From: Nitrospinota bacterium
GTDB taxonomy: Bacteria > Nitrospinota > Nitrospinia > UBA9942
NCBI GenBank assembly: GCA_016234205.1
Contig: JACRGN010000082.1
Span: 1 to 6,659, forward strand
Direction: 5' to 3'
DNA length: 6,659 nucleotides
Shown: positions 1 to 5,409 of the stretch, one piece after another
How positions within the stretch are numbered: the stretch's first letter is position 1
How the letters are laid out: every line of letters starts with the position of its first letter
Notes under the pieces: generated by a model
The model's database searches: none
Told to the model about the DNA's origin: nothing
The model's input: only the letters and a program-made list of their open reading frames with translations
Position numbers and translations under genes: made by a program

Positions 1-282
1 AGATACGAATATTTTCCCATCCCCTATCCTGCCTGTCTTCGCAGTATTCATAATAGTCTGGACAACCTTCTCAGCAACATCATCAGTAACAATAATCTCA
101 AGCTTTACCTTTGGGAGAAAATCAACCACATACTCTGCACCGCGATAAAGCTCTGTGTGACCCTTCTGCCTTCCAAATCCCTTTACCTCACTAACCGTTA
201 TCCCCTGCACGCCTACTTTATTAAGCTCATCCTTAACCTCATCTAACTTAAAAGGCTTTATAATCGCCTCAATTTTTTTCAT
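1..282 (-). CDS. glnB: Nitrogen regulatory protein PII (GlnB/GlnK), N-terminal 94 residues, cut by window edge
   Basis: PII is a cytoplasmic trimer that senses 2-oxoglutarate, ATP/ADP and glutamine status and controls targets such as Amt, glutamine synthetase adenylylation and NtrB. The reading frame starts MKKIEAIIKPFKLDEVKDEL and continues through the T-loop with the signature YRGAEYVVDFLPK. Tyr51 of that loop is at exactly the position uridylylated in enterobacterial PII. The GDGKIFV segment of the nucleotide-binding region is the last part visible. The family is about 112 residues, so roughly 18 C-terminal residues lie beyond the left edge. The start is fixed by the family N-terminus and an excellent ribosome binding site six bases upstream. 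A paralogue linked to amt is conventionally called GlnK; the sequence alone does not separate GlnB from GlnK. It is the last gene in transcription order, 135 bp after the outer-membrane protein gene. Confidence 0.96.
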   Translation of the reverse strand, partial: MKKIEAIIKPFKLDEVKDELNKVGVQGITVSEVKGFGRQKGHTELYRGAEYVVDFLPKVKLEIIVTDDVAEKVVQTIMNTAKTGRIGDGKIFVS

Positions 283-288
283 TTTTTT

Positions 289-297
289 CACCTCCTT
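289..297 (-). promoter_or_regulatory. Ribosome binding site of the PII gene
   Basis: The minus strand reads AAGGAGGTG, an almost perfect anti-16S match, followed by six A residues and the ATG. It fixes the PII start and indicates strong translation. Confidence 0.85.
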
Positions 298-310
298 GAT
301 TAACTAAATT

Positions 311-412
311 AGATTCTTCCTCTTCGCTTTGCTCAGAGCTAAAGGCTCACTTGCCCAGAATGACAATCTTGATTAGTTGTCATTCTGAGGGAACGAAGTG
401 ACCGAAGAATCT
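311..412. repeat. Palindromic repeat pair, TTGTCATT family, between the outer-membrane protein and PII genes
   Basis: Two diverged copies of a half-unit that begins TTGTCATTCTG and ends GAAGAATCT face each other. The inner arms are AGAATGACAA (357-366) and TTGTCATTCT (377-386), a perfect 10-bp stem with a 10-base loop. The outer arms are AGATTCTTC (311-319) and GAAGAATCT (404-412). The copy on the left (311-366) is about 56 bp and the one on the right (377-412) about 36 bp. The element begins five bases past the stop codon of the outer-membrane protein gene. It could attenuate transcription or protect the mRNA 3' end, but no U-tract follows the stem, so it is not a standard intrinsic terminator. 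A related pair lies at 3973-4060. Confidence 0.8.
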
Positions 413-417
413 CATCT

Positions 418-1227
418 TTAAAAGTTAATATCCATCTGTGTTGTCCAGACCCAATCTTTCCCATAGGTATCCTTGTCTGGAAACACAGGCCCCATCAGAA
501 GACTGACAGATGGGGTATAGAACCAATAGATTCCAAAACCACCTCCACTGATTGCATTCTTCCCAGTAGCCCAGTCCGCAGCAAACATGAATTTATCCTT
601 TACAAGCCATTTGTCGTAGCCAATCATAAACCCAGAATTGTTTGGTGTCTTTGGAGTAGCTGTAGAAGTAGCATCAAAAAGGAGCTTGTCGTTTCCAGTG
701 TAATAACCTACATGAAGACGCCCCATGTCAGAGGGGAGAGTTTTGCCCACCATTGCATGGATGATATTGTAGTTGGTCCCAAAGCCGGTATTAGAGTCAT
801 AAGCCTTTGTCCCGATATTCCACATACCTATATTTAAGGCAGGCGAACCTTCAAAGAGTGAGCCTTCTGGAGTTCCAAGTTTACCATTGAAAAAGAGGGG
901 ATAATTTTTATTAGGTGTTGTTGAAGTATCATATGTCCCCTCAATCATATCAACTCCAACCTCCATATTTAGTTTTTCAAAGGGTAGAACTCCAACGGTT
1001 AAACCAAAAACCGGGGCATTAGTAAGACTTCCTGACTCTGTTCCTAAAGTTCCTTTATCCTTAAACAGAGTAAAATAGTTATCAATACCCAGATGCCATA
1101 CTCCATAAGGCTGAACATCCGATGTAGAAGTTGTCCAATATGTAGTTGATGGTGTTGCTGATACATTTGTAACCCCTAAATAAGTTACAAACAAAAATAT
1201 TAAACCTAAACTTACAATTTTTTTCAT
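418..1227 (-). CDS. Predicted beta-barrel outer-membrane protein, porin-like, 269 aa
   Basis: I do not recognise a named family. Residues 1-24 form a clear signal peptide: MKK, a hydrophobic core, then cleavage after VSA. The mature part of about 245 residues has no cysteine. It alternates aromatic and small residues in short strand-like segments (for example GFGIYWFYTPSVSLLMG) and ends in MDINF, a C-terminal phenylalanine typical of proteins inserted by the BAM machinery. The start has a good ribosome binding site (GGAGAAAGGAG upstream of the ATG). The gene is directly upstream of PII on the same strand. In many proteobacteria a putative porin of the TorF type sits beside glnK and amt, so a role linked to nitrogen supply is plausible, but I cannot show homology to TorF by eye. 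Confidence is high for an exported barrel and low for any substrate. Confidence 0.82.
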   Translation of the reverse strand: MKKIVSLGLIFLFVTYLGVTNVSATPSTTYWTTSTSDVQPYGVWHLGIDNYFTLFKDKGTLGTESGSLTNAPVFGLTVGVLPFEKLNMEVGVDMIEGTYDTSTTPNKNYPLFFNGKLGTPEGSLFEGSPALNIGMWNIGTKAYDSNTGFGTNYNIIHAMVGKTLPSDMGRLHVGYYTGNDKLLFDATSTATPKTPNNSGFMIGYDKWLVKDKFMFAADWATGKNAISGGGFGIYWFYTPSVSLLMGPVFPDKDTYGKDWVWTTQMDINF

Positions 1228-1259
1228 TTTATTTCTCCTTTCTCCTAATCCATATCTTC

Positions 1260-1315
1260 GGTAGCCGCAACCTTTAAGGTTGCGTTATTTACGCAGGCTA
1301 AAGCCTGCGGCTACC
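1260..1315. repeat. Palindromic repeat with predicted three-way-junction fold
   Basis: Outer arms GGTAGC (1260-1265) and GCTACC (1310-1315) enclose two perfect hairpins. The first, at 1266-1284, is CGCAACCTT, one base, AAGGTTGCG. The second, at 1292-1309, is CGCAGGCT, AA, AGCCTGCG. Together they fold as a closed three-way junction in either strand. The element lies between the XRE regulator and the outer-membrane protein gene and overlaps the regulator's stop codon. It looks like a mobile or REP-type palindromic unit; no transposase is present in the window. Confidence 0.85.
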
Positions 1316-1496
1316 ATTTTTTAAGTTTCTCTATCTTTTCAATTACTACCCTTGATTTTGGCAGGCAATCCCCCCTTTCCCATCTGGAGACGGTGGTTAC
1401 TGTAACTCCAATCCTCCTTGCAAATTCTTCCTGTGTAATCCCCAGCTTCTCCCTTATATTTTTTATGTCTTCTCTTTTAATCATCTGTATATACAT
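1311..1496 (-). CDS. Small XRE-family helix-turn-helix DNA-binding protein, about 61 aa
   Basis: The protein is essentially one HTH domain (Cro/C1 type, HTH_3): IKNIREKLGITQEEFARRIG, then VTVTTVSRWERGDCLPKS, with the classic ITQEEFA helix 2 and VSRWERG recognition helix. It should bind DNA as a dimer and repress or activate nearby genes; its target is unknown. The frame is open up to 1583, but those extra 29 residues are translated from the GATTGAA tandem repeat, so I place the start at the ATG at 1496 (MYIQMIKRED) or the ATG at 1484 (MIKRED). Neither has a convincing ribosome binding site. The C-terminus ends KLKKW, and its TAG stop is made from the first bases of the palindromic repeat at 1260-1315. 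The original C-terminus may therefore have been cut by repeat insertion. Many stand-alone HTH_3 proteins are this short. Confidence 0.75.
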   Translation of the reverse strand: MYIQMIKREDIKNIREKLGITQEEFARRIGVTVTTVSRWERGDCLPKSRVVIEKIEKLKKW

Positions 1497-1520
1497 ATGA
1501 GCAAAGGATATGCCAAATAA

Positions 1521-1555
1521 GATTGAAGATTGAAGATTGAAGATTGAAGATTGAA
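1521..1555. repeat. Tandem repeat, five perfect GATTGAA copies
   Basis: Five identical 7-mers follow one another without interruption. Read on the minus strand they contain no stop codon in the XRE frame and give the spurious peptide FQSSIFNLQSSI ahead of the likely true start. Confidence 0.97.
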
Positions 1556-1588
1556 AACCTATTGATTTGACTTGAGAAAACAATTAAA

Positions 1589-1616
1589 GTGGTCAGTGGT
1601 CAGTGGTCAGTGGTCA
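1589..1616. repeat. Tandem repeat, four perfect GTGGTCA copies
   Basis: Four identical 7-mers without spacers begin 33 bp after the GATTGAA array. The unit length is the same but the sequence is unrelated. The perfect identity suggests recent expansion or active slippage. Confidence 0.97.
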
Positions 1617-1617
1617 G

Positions 1618-1659
1618 ATTTTTTATGCTATACATTTAAGCAGAGGGTATTTTTTATGC
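1618..1659. repeat. Pair of 11-bp direct repeats, ATTTTTTATGC
   Basis: Identical copies lie at 1618-1628 and 1649-1659, with start-to-start spacing of 31 bp, close to three helical turns. They are 120-165 bp upstream of the XRE start. They could be operator sites, or chance in AT-rich sequence. Confidence 0.5.
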
Positions 1660-1691
1660 CTAATTTTGCAGCACGAATAAAAACCTAATAA

Positions 1692-1850
1692 GCCACAGAG
1701 ACACTGAGGCACAGAGAAATTAATCAAATAGGACACAGATTTTCACAGATACACAGATACACAGATAATAATTTGTTTTTTAATTCTAAAAATAGGTTTT
1801 TATCTATATCAAAATATTTTTTTCTCTCTGTGACTCCGTGCCTCTGTGGC
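1692..1850. repeat. Imperfect 26-bp inverted repeat enclosing CACAGATA tandem copies
   Basis: The left arm at 1692-1717 (starting GCCACAGAG, ending CACAGAGA) pairs with the right arm at 1825-1850 (starting TCTCTGTG, ending CTCTGTGGC). There are 3 mismatches in 26 positions. Between them lie three exact CACAGATA units at 1744-1767, plus a degenerate ACACAGAT at 1733-1740. The right arm ends 14 bp beyond the SPFH stop codon, so the structure is in that gene's 3' untranslated region. No transposase is present, so a mobile origin is only inferred from the terminal inverted arms. Confidence 0.8.
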
Positions 1851-1864
1851 AAATTTTAAAATTA

Positions 1865-3106
1865 TTATTCCTTTGTAAGTTCCTTTAGCTGATTCAACAT
1901 GAATATATCAAGGACAGGATTCCCTGATGTATGACTACCACTGCTTCCCACAATAGCTGAAGGGACTTTTATATCTTTCAGTGCATTTGCAACACCTACA
2001 AGTGTATCTTTTTTCATCTGCAGCCTTAGCTCAAGTGAGTTATCAGCCTTTGCCAATGCCTGCCTTCCCTCTGCCTCTTTTAGGGATGAAACCCTCTTAC
2101 CTTCCGCATCTTCAATCATAGACTGTTTCTCAAGCCTTGCCTTTTCCAACAATAACTGTGCCGCCTCCTTACCTTTCTGTGCATTAATAATTGCAACTGA
2201 CTTTTCCTTCTCCGCCTCAATCCTTGCAAGCTCTGCATCCTTCTCAGCCCTTATCCTTGCCTCCAATCTCAGAGGCTCTTCCCTCATCTTTGTCTCAGCC
2301 TGAAGTTTCTCTTCTTCAGCCTTTGCAGTTATGGCATCCTGTTTTGCCTTTTCTGCCATGATAATAGCATTATTCCTCTGCTGTTCAAGCAGCCTCTGTT
2401 CATCAAACTTTGACTGGGATTGTTTATCATACTCAATCTTCTTTAAGGTGAAATTATTAAAATTTATTCCATATTTATCAGAAATCGGCGGCATCCTCAC
2501 AGGCATTGATATGTTGTTTTCTGCCTTTGTTATAGGAGTTAAAATTAGATTCCCCTCTACTACCTTTTTTTCATAGGCAATCATCCCATTCTGCAGGCTA
2601 TCAAATATATCCCTGATAAAGTTACCCCTCTCACGAATGGAATCTGTACTGCTGTATGAGGCTGCAACGATGGTCATCACGCTATTGATATAGTTCCTTA
2701 ATATCTTCTGCTGTAAGGTATCCTCATTCCGTGCATCCCTGACAATCAATTTCATCTTTTCAGGGATGGATGGGAGTGTATATCTTATAATGCCATTTAT
2801 GCTCCCGATACCATTATCCTTAAAGATCACATTGATTGAATCAATAACCTTCTTCTCTTCTTTCCTGATATTTTCTATTCTGTCTTCAAATGTGACAACA
2901 CCTGACACCCTGAATTTAGTTACATCACTTAACGGTCCCTTCCAATATAATCCCGGCTCTGTAATAATTTTTAACTCCCCGCTGGGCCATTTCTGAACCA
3001 CATGGTAATAGCCCATAGGGTTTTTACCAAAAAGGGAATAGATTATTACTATTCCCAAAATAACAGGTATCAACTTCTTTACACTAAAATTTTGCATGAT
3101 GTTCAT
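1865..3106 (-). CDS. SPFH/Band 7 domain membrane protein, 413 aa
   Basis: Residues about 11-26 form one hydrophobic membrane anchor (LIPVILGIVIIYSLFG), followed by an SPFH/Band 7-like domain at about 33-225. A long charged coiled coil follows at about 228-365, rich in Ala, Glu, Lys and Arg and containing AEKAKQDAITAKAEEEKLQA. The C-terminus (about 366-413) is short, with a Gly/Ser linker (GSSGSHTSGNP). This order is that of prohibitin, HflK/HflC and flotillin-like proteins. They assemble large membrane-anchored rings or cages and scaffold proteases or respiratory and transport proteins. The anchor orientation suggests most of the protein faces one side of the inner membrane. The start at 3106 has a strong site (GGGAGGGAAAT then ATG); ATG at 3097 is an alternative. 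It lies 90 bp after the SUMF1-like gene, so co-transcription is possible. No partner can be named from sequence. Confidence 0.85.
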   Translation of the reverse strand: MNIMQNFSVKKLIPVILGIVIIYSLFGKNPMGYYHVVQKWPSGELKIITEPGLYWKGPLSDVTKFRVSGVVTFEDRIENIRKEEKKVIDSINVIFKDNGIGSINGIIRYTLPSIPEKMKLIVRDARNEDTLQQKILRNYINSVMTIVAASYSSTDSIRERGNFIRDIFDSLQNGMIAYEKKVVEGNLILTPITKAENNISMPVRMPPISDKYGINFNNFTLKKIEYDKQSQSKFDEQRLLEQQRNNAIIMAEKAKQDAITAKAEEEKLQAETKMREEPLRLEARIRAEKDAELARIEAEKEKSVAIINAQKGKEAAQLLLEKARLEKQSMIEDAEGKRVSSLKEAEGRQALAKADNSLELRLQMKKDTLVGVANALKDIKVPSAIVGSSGSHTSGNPVLDIFMLNQLKELTKE

Positions 3107-3122
3107 ATTTCCCTCCCTTTTA

Positions 3123-3191
3123 AAAGTGTCAGAGTGTCAAAGTATCAAAGTTTAAAGTATTAAAGCTCTGACACTTTGACCCTTTGATACT
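3123..3191. repeat. Inverted and tandem AGTGTC/ATCAAAG repeat between the SUMF1-like and SPFH genes
   Basis: Perfect 12-bp arms AAAGTGTCAGAG (3123-3134) and CTCTGACACTTT (3166-3177) interleave with 10-bp arms AGTATCAAAG (3141-3150) and CTTTGATACT (3182-3191). The loop contains further degenerate copies of the same unit. The region fills the 90-bp gap between the two genes and could form alternative hairpins in the transcript. No U-tract follows, so it is not a typical terminator. Confidence 0.8.
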
Positions 3192-3196
3192 GTTTC

Positions 3197-4075
3197 TTAT
3201 CTTACACCCCTAAATCCAATATCCCCCCTGCAGACATTTGGCTTCTCGGTCTTTCTAACAGAGACCCGCAGGTCATCCATATCACTATCCCATGAACCGC
3301 CGCGGATTACCTTTATATGGTTATTTAATCGCGGCCTTGGGTTCTTCTCCTCTCCTCCCGTATAAAGCTCATACCCATCAGCACTCCATTCCCACACATT
3401 CCCTGCCATATCATTAACCCCAAAGCCATTCATACTGAAACTCCCAACAGGCATTATCCCCCTGCCTCTAAAATTAGATAGATGAGTCTCCCGTGAATTC
3501 CCCCATACATATCTCATACCTTCATAACCTCCTCTGGCAGAGTATTCCCACTGTGCCTCTGTAGGAAGTGATTTCCCAGCCCATCTGGCATAGGCATTGG
3601 CGGCATACCAGCTTACATAAACTACAGGATGATTCTCTTTCCCCTTTGGAAATTCATTGCCATCCCAGTCATTCAGATAATTATAATCTGCCTCTTCAAA
3701 TCTCACTTTGCCCTTCTGCCAGTTAGGATTGTATAGGATGAATTTCTGATACTGAATATTTGTCACCTCATACCTGTCCATATAAAAACTGCCTATCTCA
3801 ACCTTATGTAACGGCTTCTCATCAAACTCACCATTTTCACTCCCCATAATAAATGAACCTGCCGGAATCTCTATCATTTCCTCGGATGGTATGTCATCAG
3901 ACTCACCACTGGATATTGCAGAAACTTCATCCCTATTTCGTAGAAATAGAAAAAGGGAAAACAGAATAACGATTGTCATTGCGAGCGATAGCGAAGCAAT
4001 CCCTAAGAGTCCCTTATACTTATGAGATTGCTTCGGGACTAAAACCCCTCGCAATGACAACTCATTTTTTCTCAT
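3197..4075 (-). CDS. SUMF1/FGE-fold protein lacking the catalytic cysteines, membrane-anchored, 292 aa
   Basis: Residues about 66-292 are a full formylglycine-generating-enzyme-sulfatase (SUMF1/EgtB/PvdO) domain: MIEIPAGSFIMGS, HPVVYVSWYAANAYARWAGKSLPTEAQ (split by the usual helix), NVWEWSADG, RGGSW and GFRGVR. Genuine formylglycine-generating enzymes have a cysteine pair shortly after the RGGS motif. Here those positions are Ser264 and Leu269, and the sole cysteine is Cys282. Formylglycine synthesis is therefore unlikely. SUMF1-fold proteins without it occur beside nitrite-reduction genes (NirV), which fits this setting. Residues about 23-45 form a hydrophobic segment, probably an uncleaved anchor placing the domain in the periplasm. 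The gene starts in an ATGA overlap with the octaheme cytochrome gene and has purine-rich GGGGAAGGGGAA upstream. Residues 6-34 are encoded by a palindromic repeat. ATG at residue 33 is an alternative or ancestral start. Confidence 0.88.
   Translation of the reverse strand: MRKNELSLRGVLVPKQSHKYKGLLGIASLSLAMTIVILFSLFLFLRNRDEVSAISSGESDDIPSEEMIEIPAGSFIMGSENGEFDEKPLHKVEIGSFYMDRYEVTNIQYQKFILYNPNWQKGKVRFEEADYNYLNDWDGNEFPKGKENHPVVYVSWYAANAYARWAGKSLPTEAQWEYSARGGYEGMRYVWGNSRETHLSNFRGRGIMPVGSFSMNGFGVNDMAGNVWEWSADGYELYTGGEEKNPRPRLNNHIKVIRGGSWDSDMDDLRVSVRKTEKPNVCRGDIGFRGVR
3973..4060. repeat. Palindromic repeat inside a coding region, TTGTCATT family
   Basis: Perfect outer arms TTGTCATTGCGAG (3973-3985) and CTCGCAATGACAA (4048-4060) and inner arms CGAAGCAATC (3992-4001) and GATTGCTTCG (4026-4035) form a long hairpin of 88 bp. 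It lies wholly within the 5' part of the SUMF1-like gene, starting just five codons after its ATG. It is read without a stop as residues 6-34. The half-unit begins TTGTCATTGCGAG and ends CGAAGCAATC. It matches the half-unit at 311-412, but there the two halves face the opposite way. Confidence 0.88.
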
Positions 4076-5409
4076 TTCCCCTTCCCCTTCTTTTCCATTA
4101 TTTCTCTCATCATATTCTTTAACTTCAATCTCCTCTTTGCAAGCTCATAAAAACCGTGCCATTGGGCATAATCAGGGCCCATCATGGATGCACCCATCCT
4201 TGCCCTCCTCCCCTCATGATGCCAGTATTCAAAAAATTCAAACTCTATCTCCTCGTCAAACTTATCCTTTGTCAGATAGCCCAATTTATATAGCTCATCC
4301 ATCTCCTTCTTTATAGGCTTGTAATACTCATCGTTATAAAGGGTAACTGCATTATCAAACTGCTGATAATACCCTTCAACATGTGTCTTTGAATGACACG
4401 AGAGACAAGCCCTCTGCATCTTATCCCGTTTACCCTTCCAGTCATTAGTTTTTTCAGATTGCGGCCATTCAAGCTCCCATGAAAGCCTGTCACTTACATT
4501 ATGGGTCGGCTCAAGCTCGCCAATCCCTGACATATGGCATGTTGCACAGGTTGGTGCCCTGAAATATTTTGTATCCCATGCCGATGATGCAACATCCATA
4601 TTCCACTTCTGTCTTTCAGAGTTGTATATCACGCCGTGTTTTGACTCCATATAGATTTCATACTGGGGATGGTCGGGCCCCATGTGGCATGTCCCGCAAA
4701 TATCAGGAGTCCTTGCCTCTGCAATTGAAAAGAGATGCCTCGTATGACAGGCACTGCATGAACCTTTACTCCCATCAGGATTAATACGCCCTATCCCATT
4801 ATTGGGCCATGTCTCTTTATCAAGTATTCCATTCTTTACTTTAATTACTGTCCCGTGGCATTTTTCACAACCCATAACTGCTGCTGCCTTCCCCTCTACT
4901 TTATAGGCAAGTGCATCATCCCCTGCCCTCTCCCCCTCCAGATTCTGAATAAAGGACAAAGCCTTTGAATGGAGAGACTCATTAAACTCCATAACCTGTT
5001 TCGGATGACAACGGGAGCAGTCCTTTGGACTCACAATGGCTGATATAACCTCACCTTCATGTCTCCTCGCATCAGCATCAGTAATATCAGCCTGATGGCA
5101 ATCAATACAGGTAACTGAAGCCTTTGCATGATTGCTCTTTTCCCAGTCATTGACAACTCCGGGGCTAATCTGGTTATGGCAAAGGACACACCTCTTTGAT
5201 GCCTCTATTTCCTCCCTTGTCTTCTTTATTGCAAGGGCATCAGAGGAGAAAAACAGAAGCAAGAAGAAAGAAACAAAAAATAATAGAGGAAAAAGATTTA
5301 AGGAGAAATGAGAAAAATGGAGAATTGGAGAGAAAAAATAAAATATTCTTTTCTCCCTTTCTCTCTCAGTTCTCCCTTTCTCCTTCTGCCCTCTTGCATT
5401 TTGCATCAT
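4072..5409 (-). CDS. Octaheme cytochrome c, hydroxylamine oxidoreductase (HAO)-like, 445 aa
   Basis: Eight CXXCH heme sites begin at residues 74, 101, 131, 181, 218, 238, 288 and 335, with histidines at 78 through 339. A helical C-terminal domain follows without hemes and contains WHHEGRRARMGASMMGPDY followed by AQWHGFYE. Heme number, the order of spacings and the C-terminal helix fit the HAO family rather than NrfA or octaheme nitrite reductase, which have a CXXCK site. HAO proteins oxidise hydroxylamine or hydrazine, or in Campylobacterota are proposed to reduce nitrite or hydroxylamine to ammonium. Pairing with a NapC-type quinol dehydrogenase favours reduction here. Export is by a long signal peptide with cleavage expected after SSDALA at residue 60. 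A strong ribosome binding site and an ATGA overlap with the upstream cytochrome gene fix the start. Candidates for the HAO heme-crosslinking tyrosine are Tyr395, Tyr414 and Tyr421, but the equivalence needs an alignment. It could be an HAO-family member of unknown substrate. Confidence 0.85.
   Translation of the reverse strand: MMQNARGQKEKGRTEREREKRIFYFFSPILHFSHFSLNLFPLLFFVSFFLLLFFSSDALAIKKTREEIEASKRCVLCHNQISPGVVNDWEKSNHAKASVTCIDCHQADITDADARRHEGEVISAIVSPKDCSRCHPKQVMEFNESLHSKALSFIQNLEGERAGDDALAYKVEGKAAAVMGCEKCHGTVIKVKNGILDKETWPNNGIGRINPDGSKGSCSACHTRHLFSIAEARTPDICGTCHMGPDHPQYEIYMESKHGVIYNSERQKWNMDVASSAWDTKYFRAPTCATCHMSGIGELEPTHNVSDRLSWELEWPQSEKTNDWKGKRDKMQRACLSCHSKTHVEGYYQQFDNAVTLYNDEYYKPIKKEMDELYKLGYLTKDKFDEEIEFEFFEYWHHEGRRARMGASMMGPDYAQWHGFYELAKRRLKLKNMMREIMEKKGKGK
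5301..5384. repeat. Imperfect inverted purine/pyrimidine repeat in the signal-peptide region of the octaheme cytochrome
   Basis: On the plus strand a purine tract from 5301 (AGGAGAAATGAG onward, to about 5337) faces a pyrimidine tract at about 5349-5384 ending TTTCTCCT. The arms are imperfect but share the terminal AGGAGAAA and several GGAGA blocks, with an AT-rich loop. On the minus strand it encodes about residues 9-36 of the octaheme cytochrome. These are a very charged EKGRTEREREKR followed by an aromatic-rich hydrophobic run. Confidence 0.55.

Larger units (their letters stand above)
1497..1864. other. Gene-free repeat island of 368 bp between the SPFH and XRE genes
   Basis: I see no convincing gene, tRNA or other RNA gene here. 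The stretch contains four unrelated repeat structures in succession: five GATTGAA copies, four GTGGTCA copies, two ATTTTTTATGC direct repeats, and a long imperfect inverted repeat enclosing CACAGATA copies. It would contain any promoter for the XRE gene. No -35/-10 pair stands out. Confidence 0.7.

Noticed and set aside
283..417. Sigma-54 promoter for the PII gene
   Set aside because: I looked for the GG(N10)GC type pattern on the minus strand and found none; the space is mostly repeat.
1260..1322. Intrinsic terminator on the plus strand (hairpin followed by ATTTTTT)
   Set aside because: No gene on the plus strand leads into it. The T-run is the lysine codons of the regulator read backwards.
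1521..1616. CRISPR array
   Set aside because: The units are 7 bp and directly adjacent with no spacers, so this is simple tandem repetition.
2331..2996. Plus-strand open frames opposite the SPFH gene (2331-2576 and 2766-2996)
   Set aside because: They are antisense to a well-supported gene, have no ribosome binding site or recognisable motif, and are explained by the coding bias of the coiled-coil region and hydrophobic codons on the other strand.
3107..3160. Promoter for the SPFH gene (TTGATA, 17 bases, TTTTAA on the minus strand)
   Set aside because: The -10 match is poor and the -35-like element is part of the repeat units, so I could not separate it from chance.
3197..4075. True formylglycine-generating enzyme or sulfatase activator
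   Set aside because: The two catalytic cysteine positions after RGGS are Ser and Leu, and no sulfatase is in the window.
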